A stretch of DNA of 64,000 bases. Source: Epiperipatus broadwayi. Taxonomy: Eukaryota; Onychophora; Udeonychophora; Euonychophora; Peripatidae. The notes below the pieces were generated by a model, which was not told the DNA's origin, did not search any database, and was given only the letters and a program-made list of their open reading frames with translations. Positions 25,901 to 40,900 of the stretch are shown here, piece by piece; the first letter of the stretch is position 1; each line of letters starts with the position of its first letter. Both the position numbers and the translations under genes were made by a program. The DNA is taken from contig JAQFVV010006208.1 of NCBI GenBank assembly GCA_028023455.1, forward strand, positions 10,994,984 to 11,058,983, given 5' to 3'.

Positions 25901-28900
25901 TATATTAAATCAAGAGCAATGATCAAAAGAGGAATCCCTTTTGATTGCATTGGCAACGACAGTTTTACTTCTTTCTCTCTTTACTTAGAGCAGTCAACTG
26001 TGATTGGCTACTATCCAAGCAAGAACTTTCTATCCTTCACTGATGATAGCAAATTAGCTTGAAATCAGCTGATCTGAGGGTGGGCAAAATGAAAGAGATA
26101 GTGAATTCTGACTCTTTTGTCGTTTATGTAAACAAACATACGCTTGGTCGGTGTTTTTGGTAAAACACCATCTATTGATCATAAATACAAGTGACAGCAA
26201 GCTAACGTGATTATAACTTGTTTTTGTTTTACTTAAATAATTATAAACTGAAAACTTCATATACTACAATTAAGACTACAGTATGAACAAAAATTTTAAA
26301 AATAATATACTTATTAATAATAAATTGAAAAGATACATTTACATACACTTTAACGAGCATGTGTTCACTCGTGCATTCACTGAAGCAATAAGAATAAAAG
26401 AAACTACTGTATTTCTATTTTTAACAATTCATAGATCACATGACCCTATCTCTTAAGCTTGTAAGTTAAACCCCCTGACAGAGATATTTTAAGTGCTGGC
26501 TCTGGCTAAGCATTTATCATAAAGCTTGTAGAGGAATTGGCAATCCTCACTGTTTATAACTTACAAGCTTAAGAGATAGGGTCATGTGATCTATGAATTG
26601 ATCTATGACTCTTATTTTGACTCTACTTCCTTTATTTTGCTATATCTCATATAAATGCAATTTATTCACTGTACTTTAAACACTTTTTAGCAAAAAACCT
26701 TTATTGTACATATATGCATACACAATCTTACATTTCAACTGTCTTGCAGTCTTCTTCAGAGCCACTTTTAATTTAACCTTTTTTTTTATTTTTAAAAAAT
26801 TAAAGTAAAAATGGCTCTGAAGAAGACTGCAAGACAGTTGAAATGTAACACTGTGTATCCAAATATGTACAATAAAAGGTTTTTGCTAAAAAGTGTTTAA
26901 GGTACAGTGAATAAATTGCATTTAAATTTTGTTATTGAATATACAAGTACTTTAAAATGCTTGTTGAAGCTGTTAATAACAAACAATCAAAATGAGTTAA
27001 TTTAGGCTAAGCACTTTCGAGGTGTTATCCTTCATAATCATAGTCAAAATAGTAATAGATGTTGTGATATTATTAAATGGTAATATACGCAAATGTATAT
27101 GTAAATTAATCAGCTTGTCCATTTTCTGGAGATAGCGAAGCATGTGTTGCATCTATTAATTGCATTATTGTCATTGATGATAGAATACCTTCTTTTATCT
27201 TACTTTTGCAGTCATTAGTTTCAGTGCACACAATTTTGGGGTTGGATGGCTCAAACCTATGACTGGTTTGCTTCTCATGTTTGAGGAATATTGAAATGTT
27301 GTCATTGTTCTTTTGTGCTCTCCTGTATGCATACATATGTTGAGTGGCTGTGTTATTGACAGTGGCCTTAGTTTCCCCATAATATGTTATTGAAATTTTT
27401 ATTTTGTAATTTTTAAACATGCACAATATAAGATGTACATACATACAAATAAGTGTAAACCAGTTTGTAAATCATTTTGTAACGGGGGGGAAAAAAGAAC
27501 TTTAAAGAGAATATTGCATGATGTTTGCAAAAGTTTATTTGTTTTATCTATTTCAAATAATGTCTAATATAAGAAACAATGTTTTTAATTAATTATCTTG
27601 ACCTGAGATCTAGTGTACTTACAGTGGGTGGTGTTAAGATTAAATTATTAAATAATGTCTTTTTTTTTTTTAAAAAAGTAAACTTTATAAATTATTTATC
27701 TTTTTGTATAAGATTATTTTAAAACTGTAAAACAATCCCTAATATACAAATAAAATTTAATCTGTTATAGTAAAAAACTTAGGCATTATAATAAAAATAA
27801 TTAGTCAGAAATGTAAGAATTTAATTAGTAGTTTAAAAATAAACATTATCCGGGAGTTATTTTTAATAATGTTGATTCTAGATGTTTCTAAGAAAATAGG
27901 TGGGTGAATAATAGAACTGGAGACAAATATAAGCTAAAACATTTTAGCAATTGCATTCACTTTCATTGACTTTTCTTCAATTCCTGCATGAATATAGATT
28001 GTTATTATTCCACACTTTTTGTGATCAAAAGTTCCAGTTATTTCACCACTCATTACTATAAAATTTTCTAAAGAAGAGTCTATGATGATTACCTGAAATT
28101 ACAGTGCAATATACAGACTGTTAAAAAGAAACCAAGCAGTCTCCAGAAAATGAAAGGATCAATTACCTCCAGTGTTCACAATGATAATATGTGTAGCTAA
28201 GGCTACCCCAGTGATGAACTCAACTGTTCTGGCATAATCCAATTCCCATCATGGTATAAACTACTGATCCGACCAACCTGCTGTTTTTGCGGATCAACAA
28301 CCTGGATACAGAAGCATCTTTTACAACTACCCACTAGAGGAATGACATACATTTGAACACTCAATTAAAGTACGTACTCCAAAATCCAAAGTCTGCAGCA
28401 CAAAAGTATCTCAGTAAATGTGAGAATTTTGTTTATCCAGTAATCCAGTCTTCAGTCATTATATTTTGATAACCCATATGTTTAGTGTAAAATATAATAT
28501 TTTATGCATTTTATAATTTCTTCATGAATGAGTTTTTGGCTTTACTATTATGATAGAGTTTGATTTAGATAAATTAATAGACCTTAAGTTAATTTAAATA
28601 ATTCAGACTGCTGAATAATAAAATATTTTAATTTAATGTTTAAATTTCTATTCTAAGTCCGTTTTATAATTCATTGCGATTAGTGCCAATGACAATTAAA
28701 AGCAAATGAACCTCTTATTACATAAAATAATTAGAAAAATTCATAGATTAATATTTTCTTAGTAAAATTATTTCTTCAGAATGTTTAAAATCTTTAGTGC
28801 TATGTGTACACAATGAATATTTAAGTGTAAAAATCAGACTTGTGCTGGCTATAATAACCTACGTATAGTAAATTGCATTTGGTTATGAGTGTGTCTGCAA

Positions 28901-31900
28901 TAAGACAACCCATTGTAAGTCCACTCTATCCCTTTTTGGGTGGCTTGGGTTCAATCGCACCACACTGAGCCTTAACAAACGGGTACATCTGTACAAGTAA
29001 GGAAAGATAATAGGAAAGTTAATTTAAATCTTATACAATACTTTGATAGTGTTTGCTTTTTCTGGGATATTGCCCTAGAGAAATATAACAGTCTGAATCA
29101 ACTTTTCACTTAGGTCCTATCTGATGGAACTCATCCATGAAGGAACATTACTTTCTTTTATTTATTTTTATTTAAGAGTTTTTTTTAATATATTTTAAAC
29201 TTTTTATATGATTATAAAAACTCTGAAAGAAATGAATAAACAATATTATAATTATTTAAATTTGCCTGTCGTTTGTTGCTGATATCTGCCTATCAATTGC
29301 TTAATAGTTATATGCCTCATGCTCTGAGCTGACTTAGCATCAGGAACAATTATTAAACCTAAATGTCTGGATTATCATACATTCATCCAAAGAAAATACA
29401 TTTTCCAAACTGGTAGACTAGTTTGGTAGCACTCCCAAGTGATTGGACATATGTGTCCAGTACAATATACAATAAAACATCCATATATAATTTAAGTACA
29501 AAAAAAATCACCTTTACTTCCTACAACACCTGGTAATCCAGGTGCACCAGGAGGACCTCTTGGGCCTATAGTACCTGGAGAACCAGGTTCTCCTTTTGGA
29601 CCAATACCCTGTAAAAAAAGTTACACATATGTAAACATAAAAGAAAATAATATAAATATATCTAATGCATCTATAGATTGCATAAATAACAGAGGTGTTT
29701 ATTAATAAAATATTTTACATAATATTAATAAATGTAAACAAGATTAGAATCTTACATAAAAGCTATAAATTAGGTGCACTAAACAAAACATTAAATGATT
29801 TTTGGTGCGTATTTCAAACATTTACATTAGTAACAGCAGTTTATTATACTTCTCTATTTTAGAACAATCCATTGAAAATCGGATTAATTGATGGATATAT
29901 AAAGGCACATTCAGTGTTCTTCATTAATAAAGAGTAATATGGTTATAAACTAATCTGAGAATTTAGATATGACAATAATATCTAGTTACTGTTTCTGATA
30001 TCACATGACAACAGCCAAAACTTACACAAATCACACAATTTGCAATCTATTGTTAAGGCAACCTCTATAGACAAATGATGAATATTTAAACCATAGTGAA
30101 ATTATATTCTATAAGAATATATGGAAAATTTCTTGTTTGAGCTTATGCAATTTTTCTTTCAGCTGCCCTTCTTATACTTGTTCAACATGTGGTTATGGTT
30201 CCTAATTTGATGTTTTATTTAGCTTAATTGTTTGAGCTTATTCTTGGCTATAATTTGATCTTTTGGTCTCATGATTTGATTGGAGATAGTCATATAAAAT
30301 TTTCACATTTATTTTTTAATTATTGATGGAAATTGCGGGGTTTAAATATGGTCAAAATAATTGGAACATTACCAATTGAACCATGGTGTGCTGTCTGACC
30401 TTATTTACCACTTGCTTGTGTCAGTAGTGAATTTGGGGCTTCCCTTAGAAACCAAAATGGTGGACAGTGCATAATAAATGAGTGCCTAAAGTTTAATACC
30501 ATCATAATTATTAATTGTCCACACACTCTTACTCTTGTGGAATATATATAAATATATGAAATTTGCTAAGCAGTATTTTAAATAATAATTGAACTGCTCT
30601 CTAACTGCCATGTTTGATAACTTTTTACAATAAGAAAATCAACCCATTTTTTACCATATTTTAAATCTTTTTATTTAGAGTTATCGAAAACAATAATAAT
30701 CAGAGTGCCAATCAGTTTATATATTTTATAAATATTATCAAAATCACACTTTTCTTTATGTTTGCCATAATATCCTATAAATACAATTTATCCAAACCGC
30801 TTCAACACTTTTTAGCAAAACTCTTTATTCGTACATATACATACACCTACGTTTCGACTGACCTGTAGTCTTTTTCAGAGCAAGTTTATTTTGATCTTCT
30901 AAATAAAAAAAAAAAAAACTTGCTCTGAAAAAGACTGCAGGTCAGTCGAAACGTAGGTGTATGTATATGTACAAATAAAGAGTTTTGCTAAAAGTGTTTG
31001 AAGCGGTTTGGATAAATTGTATTTATATATTTTAATGTAAATTGATTGTTAAAGAACTGATATTAAGTATATAGAGGGCAATTCAATTATTATTTAAATA
31101 GACTTGGCAAATTTCCCATTATATTTATTCAATATTAAAATATTATTTATCATTTTATATGTATATGTTTATTCATCAGCGAGTTTTTTTAAAATAAATA
31201 ATAAAATTTAAAATTTCATAATACTATTGTATATAAGTCATATTTGTTTTTCCATTATTTATAATCAATCTTAAGGTTGCAATTCATTGTAAAATAATTA
31301 AAGGACTCATGTTGAGTAAATAAAATAATCTGATAAGTGGTTAAATATAATAGATTTACAAGAGCTAGATTTTTAGTAGTATATTTACTTTACAATGTTT
31401 TACTTAATATCGGTGTGAATTGAAAGCAATTTCAATACAAGAATAATTAACTTATGCAAACTGTGACTTCTAGGGAAGCTAAAATTAATTTGGGCTCAAA
31501 CCTCTTTAAAAAATTTCAAACTATCAGTTTAAATAATATAATATATGTAAAAGATAATCTTAAAATGGCCATGATTTAAGACGCTACTTATTACTAGAAG
31601 AATTTCAGTTAGCAGATATCGAATTATAAAGATCTAGTTCCATTCTATTTATGGATCATTGCTTTATTTAATCTTCCCACAGTTTGGTTTAAATTGGAGC
31701 TGTCATTTCGTACTCAAATTTTCAAGAGATATAATACTATTTTAATGATGTGCTTATTTTTATTGGATGGACGGTTGAAGAATTGGAGTGGCCTGTCCAT
31801 TAAAGTATGAAGATTGGCTATCTTAATATATGTCTGAGCACTTATTGCATATATGTGTGGAGATTGTAATCTGGACCAACTGATGGTTGCTGGTTTAGCA

Positions 31901-34900
31901 TGAAATACTTATATTGGTGATTATTTATCTTTTCGACATATATGTGTTCAAGTGTATCAGTGTTATGAGATAGAGTGGAGAGTGGTGGGTCATGTGAAAG
32001 TCTGTGCTCATACATCCTATATATTTTATAAGATGTAATTTTTAATAGCAATAAATTTATCCGTTAACAAATATAATCATATATTAGTGGTAGATAGCTG
32101 AATAATATACTAGTGTTAAGTATGTCTAACAGACAGAAATTATGTGAAACCATTTTAATTCCAGAAGAAGAAAAAATTAAAGACAAAAATTAAAATAAGA
32201 AATCCGAATTGCTTTTTGAGTAATTAAAGAATGGAAATATGATTGCATAAGCACACTATCAATACTTTGGTATTATTCCTGCTACAACGTATTACAACTT
32301 TTCCCAAAACTTGCGATATGTTTAAAATAACACCTACAAGGGATGTCAAAAAAACTTATTCGCTAAATTTTATCTGCTGATCCTGTGGAGGCATTACGAT
32401 AAAGATATCACAAACTTAGAATAATACATGACCAGAGTAATATGTCATACCACATGTAATACCAAATTTCAAATCTAAAAAAAAAAAAAATATGGAGATA
32501 TATTCAGTATGAAAAAAGAAAAAAAACACATTATGATACTACATAAAAACAGGTAGTTGTGACTTTTTTAATACGGCATTTTTTGTGAATTTTTATTAAA
32601 GTATTGTCAAAACCGCCACCCCCCCCCCATCCCAGCATAATGTGGCACTTTGTAATACTTCAAATCTAAAAGCAAAACATATCTTATTTCCAATGATGAT
32701 GAGATGTATTCATTACGAAAAAATATGATAAAGTATCCTGAAACGTTGTTTAAATGGCGAGCTGTAACAAAGTTTTAGCTGTAAGTTTAGCATTACATTC
32801 TAAAGAAAACATAATACATTGTACAGGCTTAAAACCTGCATTTATATATGTAATATATGCGAGATTCAAACTCAGACTTTCACACGACCCACTCTCAGTG
32901 CCATCTCATATTGCTGACCCACCTGATCACACACATGTTGAAAAGATAAACAATCACCAATATACGTATTTCGTGCTAAACCAGCAATCATCAGCTGGTC
33001 CAGATTACCATCCTCACACATATATACAATCAGTGCTCAGCTTCATATTAAGATAGCCAATCTTCATACTTTAATGGACAGGCTTCAAACTATTCGAACT
33101 CACAACTCTTCAGCCTTCCACTTCATTGAAAATCGGATGATGGAACGTTCAAAGCCCTTGTTAGTGCCAAGGTTGTCATCCTACCCATGTTGACATATGT
33201 TTTAGCAAAAAACAAAACAAAACATAAATATTTAAAGTTTTAATTATAAATGTATTTTTAAATATAAACCCATATTACTTACAAATGATGTGAAAGATAT
33301 ATTATATTGTGGGGGGGGGGCGGGTTCTCTGTGGCCGATTGTACCATTTAATATCTTCTAAAATGAAAAGGAAAGCGTCAGTTTGACATGGATTAGACGT
33401 CAGAATTCTTGATTGCCATGACATCATAAACGGAAACTTTGAATAAATATTACCAGATGCAAACATCACTAGAATAATACCTCATAGCAGGTACAATACC
33501 AAAATACTACACTATCTTATTGTCATAATTAGAGCAAAGAGATGATCGATGGATAAAAAACAGTAAGATATAGAAAAAATAAAGAAAGACTGATGGAAAA
33601 AGCAAAAAAGAAAAGATTATATACTGAAAACAATATTTAGCGTTAGATGACCAATATTAGCAGAAAATAATTTTGGGGCAGCACTTCTTATTTACATTTA
33701 ATCATCTTTTAAAGTCAATTCATTCCCATTGGACCCCCCCCCCGCTCATCCTGTCAATATCTGAGTTCAGCACTCATCAGAAAAGATCACAATAATTTTC
33801 AAAATAATTATTTATTTATTTTGACAATTTATATATAATACAATATTTTTCATATAGTAATCGCTGAGATAGACATTAAACATATAAAAAAACAAACTTT
33901 TTAATCTTCTTATTGAAAATTAATCTTTAAACAGCCAGTAACTAATTAATGTCAGATACGTTATTAAAAGAATTGAATAATTTGCATAAACAACTTTGAC
34001 ATAGACAATGTAGAGAATTATGAGATGTTACGAAAGGATTTTAAAAGATGTTTAGAGAAAACTCTAATTAATTAAAGAATTAATTAAATTGCTATTAAAA
34101 TTGTTAATTACATTTTTTTTAACTTTAATAAACATATTTATAATGAACATTATATTAATTGCAAAGCGGAAATAATTACCTCAAGTTTTGCAATTACAGA
34201 TATTTATAAGTTATGATTATTTATTTATTATCGATTATTATACTAATATATATTTCATTTGTGAATATTGATATTATTTAAAATTTAAAAGAAAAGTTTA
34301 TAATTGGAGCAAAAAAATAGGAATATTGTGCATACGCTTTTTTATGATTTGGCCACGTTCTTGGAATTCAGTATCAGCCATTTTGAAAACGAAACTGATA
34401 ATGATCAAAATAATAATAAGAATGAAATGGTTTCTAAACGCATTTATTTTAACAGACAATTCTGTTTCAAAGTTAATAAAGTCATAATTACCATACAATG
34501 AAATCAGTATTTATTTATATGTCAAATGCGCTGAAGCGTTGTCAGGGAAGCGAACCTGGGCAGCTGCTTGGAAGGCAGCTATACTAACCACTAGGCCACC
34601 AACGCTTGACCTTAAATCAGTATTTTAACATTATATTTAAATCACTATTACCCAATAGAAGAATTAAACTATTGCAATTCTGCAAAATGACAATTACTAA
34701 TATTTAGTATACTCTTCCTCAAATATATTTGGCTTTGTGCTCAAGTCTTCTGTTATATCTCACCTTACCTTCAAATAGTGGACTAGTCCATATTCCATCT
34801 AATCTTGATCTGATTGAGCATTTATCACCATGGATGCATGCATATACAAATAGATAACATACATCCAATAGCAAGAATATGTCATTAGTGGTCACTGAAT

Positions 34901-37900
34901 CTGGCCGGTCTCATCATGAATGGAGATCTGGCCGTAAGCTGTCAACTTAATTAGTCTATTAAAGAGTTTCGGATACTGATTTTCATTAATGCTCTTCAAT
35001 AATGAGAACCAATGGTTAAAAATTACTTTGGAGATTTGTTAACACTATCATTTGATGTCCATTCATTACTCATGTTTACACTCATAGTTCTGAAATATAG
35101 TGAGTAACATTATTTTAGATGGGATATGAATGCAATAATCTGAATATGGTTTTTTTTACAGCAAGTTTAAGATATTTTTTTTGGTACATAATAATTATGT
35201 CGAATAATTTTTTCTATTTGTATTAAAAAAAGATATAAATATATGTGATCAATTATTATCAAGTATATTTCTTATAATAATTTCTTTCATCTACACTTCA
35301 ATGTAAACAAATTTTCTTAAAAAACTTCTTTATTTTCCTTACAGTTTCGACTGTCCAGCAGCCTTCATCAGAGTTTTATCGAACCTATAAATATATGAAG
35401 ATATGCAAAGAAAGTAAAAGAAAAGAATGAGTTATTATCAAATACATAGTATGGTTCTCATGATATTATAATCATTATTTTATGCTGAACCTTAAACATG
35501 AAATCGTGGCTATGTTAAATTTTTTTAAAAATACAAGTGAGAATGATGGGGACTTCTACTGACATTACTAAAGCATCTATATGTCAGTGGTGTAAAGTAT
35601 CAGGTTAGTCTGAATTTTTACAGATACAACTATGATAATTTTTTTATTAATAAGTAACATTTATTTTCTTTTAATTTATCAAATATATAAAATAAACATA
35701 ATGTAACTTACATGTTGTTTACTAGCACAGTTTTTATTTGTAATTCTATCAGCTGTCTGCACATACACTGTTTAATCATATTACTAGCTCTACGATGTTA
35801 TATAAAATATGCAGTTAACTCTCAAACCAAAGTGCAAGGTAGAGACTTTAAAAAGATAAGAATGGCCATCACATCTTTGTACCTAAATTTAATTATACAG
35901 GTCAATCTAAAGCATTTTGGAATGAGAGCATGAAGATCTTTTTCTCTTCACTTTACTTCCATTAGGTTATATTATTAACCCCAGCAAAATTTCAATGAGG
36001 TTAATAATATAAATACAAAAAAAAACATAATAAAAGTGAAGAGGATAGGATCTTGATGCTCTTATTCCAAAATGTTTTAGATTGGTCTATATAAATGAAT
36101 TTAGGTACAAAGATAAGATGACCATTTTTATCTTTTTAAAGTCTCTATTTTGTACTTTGGTTTGAGAGTTCCATGTATTTTCTATATGACATTGTAGAGC
36201 TATTAATACAATTAAACAGCACATGTAAATGGCTGATTACTGTCTGATAGGATTAAAAATCTCTTCAATAGATCACAATAAAGAATATTGAAGAAGGTAT
36301 TTACATATCAGACAATTTGAGTTTTTTAATTTTTGTTTTGATTGCTAATTAAGAATATTTAGATACCCATTTATTAAACAATATTTTTAAGATTAACTAG
36401 ATTGACTATGGCTTAAGCCTGTTTTGAGACTGATAGTTTTCTAACTTTTTCTTTCTTGAATTTACATCCATGTCATAGTCATGCATACAATAACTACTAC
36501 CCCTGAGGTTTTTTATATAATATACAATCATAATTATTAAAGAAATCAAATCTTTGTAAGTTAGATGATTGAAAGCTCATTGCGAAATAAAAAACAATGC
36601 AACAGCTATCTTCAGAATTGTACATATGAATTGTAGTTTTGTGAAAAGTCCTAATTTTGAAAAAAAGAAAAAGGAAATAAAGTTAGTTTCATTTACATAC
36701 TGATGTTTTTTTATTATTGTAAATACTAATGTCAAATGTAATATAATGAGTGTGTTAATAGCTCTTAACAAGCTTTTCCAAATTTCCCTATTCCCAAACT
36801 GGTTTTTGCTGGCTATCATCAGTGAGGCACTACAAGCTTTTCCGAATATCTCTATCCCCAAACCATTTTCAAGCTGCTGGCTATCATTAGTGAGATGCCT
36901 CACTGACGATAGCTAGCAGCTTGAAACCAGTTTAGGGATAGAGATATTCGGAAAAGCTTGTTAAGAGCTATTAGCATTCTCATTACATTATATTTGTAGT
37001 ACAAGCTTATTAAATTAAGTCACGTGATATATGACTGGATTTTCTTACTAATGTCAAAACATTTTATATCAGGTCAAGAAGTATATAAATATTAACCAAA
37101 GATTTAATTTACTTTTAAATAATAATAAAGTCGTATGTTAGAGGTAGTGATTCACTCTATTTATTTGATTCCAGGCACTTAGTAATTAATGATCTCTAAA
37201 GAAGAGTATCACCTTCAAATTTCCATAAAGTTAGCCTAGCGATTTGAAGATACCGGTTCGAAAAGTCATCTTCATCATCATCCATTCATAAATGAGTATG
37301 ACCATTCCAACTCTGAGGGGAAAAAAGATTAAAAAAATTACACTAGAGATAAGTTATGAAATAATTATAGATCATCATATACCAATATACAGGTCTATTT
37401 TTATTTATTTGATATTTTGTGACCATCTTTCAATTTTTTATGCAGACTTTTTTTTTATACTTCAATGCTGTATCTAATTGTAGCTCTTCAACGTATTCTA
37501 TTCTTTGTCATATCTTCCTAATGGAAATAATAAAGTGGCGTGGTATGACTAGTCAGTAGAGCATCTGATTTGGGATCGAGAGGTTGCGGGATCAACTCGG
37601 GCAGTCACAGGTTTGGTGCTCGAACTTCTTACAGATTCCCAAGCAATAAAGCCATATGCATTTTTTTTAAAGGAAATAATCATCATTACCCTTCTTTAGA
37701 ATGTCTTTGTCATAATTCTTTGGATAAGGTAAAATGAGTTAAGGGCATTCTAAGTGTGAAGCTTTAAATCTAATACTTCTCACTGATGAATGCCAATAGC
37801 CTGAAACTGGACTAGCAATTTAATTATGACACTTCTACCTAGTGTCCAACGCTTGAAGTAGATGACTCTGAAATAGCATGAACAAATTGAATTAATTCCT

Positions 37901-40900
37901 TTAATTCAACTATTGAAATTAAGAAAAAAGCCATGTGAAGATTTGAATGACATAATGTGATGCGCATACCTTAACTAAATTTTTTTTAAAATGAGGTATG
38001 ATATATCAGGAAAATAAAAACTTTTGGATTTTATCAAACAGAAACTTTTACTATTATAGATAAATAATACAATTACCACATTTTCACCCTTATATTGCAC
38101 ATGTTTTGTTTTTTAATTTTAGAGTGCCAACCAGAGTAATCAATGGATGCCAGAAGGTTTGGCATCCATTAATTACTCTGGTTGGCACAGGGTGGCACTA
38201 CTGTATGGAGAGTTTTGCCTTGTTTAATAACTATTATGTGCTAGTATAAGAGATGGTGATCATGTGATGTTTAGTAGTATTATTCTTATTTTCTTTTTAC
38301 TATTATATAAAAAAAAAACTGAAATTTTTACTAAAAAATTCATTGTGCATGGTATATATGCAAAAAGTGCCGTACGTTTAATTTTACTATTTTACAAGTA
38401 TAGCCTATAAGCATCATTAAAACAATAAAAAAAATTAAAAATGATATAAATTCATTTATAGTTAATGAAAGCTTATGGCTGTTTTTGTGCAATGATTATA
38501 AAAATGATTATAGTATAAACTAGATCAGTTTAAATAAAAAGCTTAATTATATCCACATATGTATGTACATTTTGACTTACAGGACCTTCAGAAAAAAATG
38601 CCTCATGTAAGTATATACAAGATTCTAGTATAAAATTTACTGTTGTTAGTATGTCCTCTATTAACAAATAACTAAATTAAGATTTTTTTTAGATGTAATT
38701 GTAATTATTAAGTCCTAAAACACAAAAGCCCTAAAGCTTTAGTTTCAGAGTAACCTCATCATCAGCTGATACACTTCTTTAATGGCATTTATCCAATAAT
38801 TAAAACCCTAATAGAATTACTTAAGAATTACTAATTTCAATAGCATGTAATTAACTTACTACTTCCTTGAATATGTAATGCTTAAACTTATAATCTCTCC
38901 TTTTTATCAGACTAAATAAATGGACATTGATAAATGAAAAGTAAAACTATTTGCAAATTTATTTAAATGTCTCATTATGAAGCTGCCTGCAAAAATAATT
39001 TGAGTAACGAATTTGGAACGGGAAAGTTCTCTGACATAATTACTTAAGAAAGATGGTGTTAAGGTTGCATGTCAACCAACGATGAGATCTATTTAAGAAA
39101 GTAAGGCTTTTAGACCTGCACACTTGTGTTCGTGTTTTATTTATGAAGTTAGCAATTACAATAACATCTAAATGATTTGTAAAATTATTAAGTCACATCC
39201 TTATAAATTTAAAAGCTAATTTTTGCATAAATGTAATTCAATTAAATAAACAATTGTGCAATTATGGATAAATATAGATACTAATAAAAATATGCATACA
39301 TTAATAAAATTAATTGCTTACATAACCACCTCCGCCTCCACCACCTCCATATCCTGGTTCTCCCCTTTCACCTTTTATTCCAATGCCAGGAGAACCTTTC
39401 TCTCCTTTATGACCAGGTACACCAGGCCTTCCCTGACAAAAAAATATGACAGAAGTGCATATATATAATAATTAACAACAAATAATATGTATCTAGTAAT
39501 TAACAATTTATTAAACAGGCAAAACTCTCTATATGTATTGCCACTCAGTGCAAGCCAGAGTAATCAATGGATGCCAGAAGGCTTATGCATCCATTGATTA
39601 TGCACTGAGTGGCAATACGTATAGAGTTTTGCCTGTTTTAATAACAGTTATAAGCAAGCATAAGAAATGGTGATCATGTGATGTTTATTGGCTTAAAATT
39701 AATAGTTATACTGTAGAAAACAATAACCACACAATGAAAATCTTTGTGTTAAAGCACTGTGGTAACTTTAATTTGGTTATTTCTTTGTACAATGCAATCA
39801 TTAATTATTGAATATAAATCTAATAGTGCTCAAGGCTATATAGGTCAATAAATGTAAATTCATTGAAAGCAGTCAGACACTTAGACTTCCAATATCAATA
39901 ACAATCAATAATCTTTATTGTTAAAAGGTTGCCTAGACTACATATTGAGATTGTTGATTGCTATTGATATTTATCTGGTTTAAGTGTTGACTGCTTTCAA
40001 TGAATTTATATATATATATCCAGAAAGAGAAAGAAAAAACTTAACTGAATATGAAAGCTTGGTTATTAATATTTCAGTAAAGGACCGATTTTCTTCAGAA
40101 ATATTACCAAATTCACCACTTCCTTTATTTTGCTGTAATATCTTATATAAATGTAATGTATCCACTACTTTGAACACTTTTTAGCAAAAATCTTTTATTG
40201 TACTTATATGCATACACAATGTTACATTTCAACTGTCCTGCAGTCTTCTTCAGAGCCAAATTTATTTTAATTTTTTAATGTGGCTCTGAAGAAGACTGCA
40301 GGACAGCTGAAATGTAAGATTGTTTATGTATATCGGTGCAATAAAAGATTTTTGCTAAAAAGTATTCAAAGTAGTGGATAAATTACATTTATATAAGACT
40401 GACTTTTCTTCGGAAGGAAAGCTAATTCAGCAATAGTAATCATTCTTTGCCATTTAATTTTAATTTTGGAATAAAATAACAAATACACACATTAAATGCA
40501 ATTTAGTCTTACAATAATTTTTAAAAAAAGTATGAATTATATTTAATTATACTAGTACTTGCTTGATAAAAAAAAAAGCTCTCATGTTATATTTAATTAA
40601 ATCTCCACATACAACTAATATTAGTAAAACTATCATATATTTTATTAATAAATGTATCTTCATTTTATACAACACATTTTAAGATGAACTAAAAACAAAA
40701 TAGTGTTTTGATTTTTTAAATATCTCATTGCAAAGCGAAAGAGAAGCAGAGGTTTTAAATGAGTTTCTAGTCGTTTTATTCTGCAGCAAAGAATTGCCAA
40801 ATTTTCACTTATCTCACAATTTTGAATATTTAACTGTGTTGGTTATGGATCAGGTTCACCATGTGACCGCCTATGTATGTATATTCACAAAGCAATTACA

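Noticed and set aside
34535-34605. Functional tRNA-Gly gene
   Set aside because: Imperfect T stem, target duplication and related diverged copies mark it as a SINE-type retrocopy.
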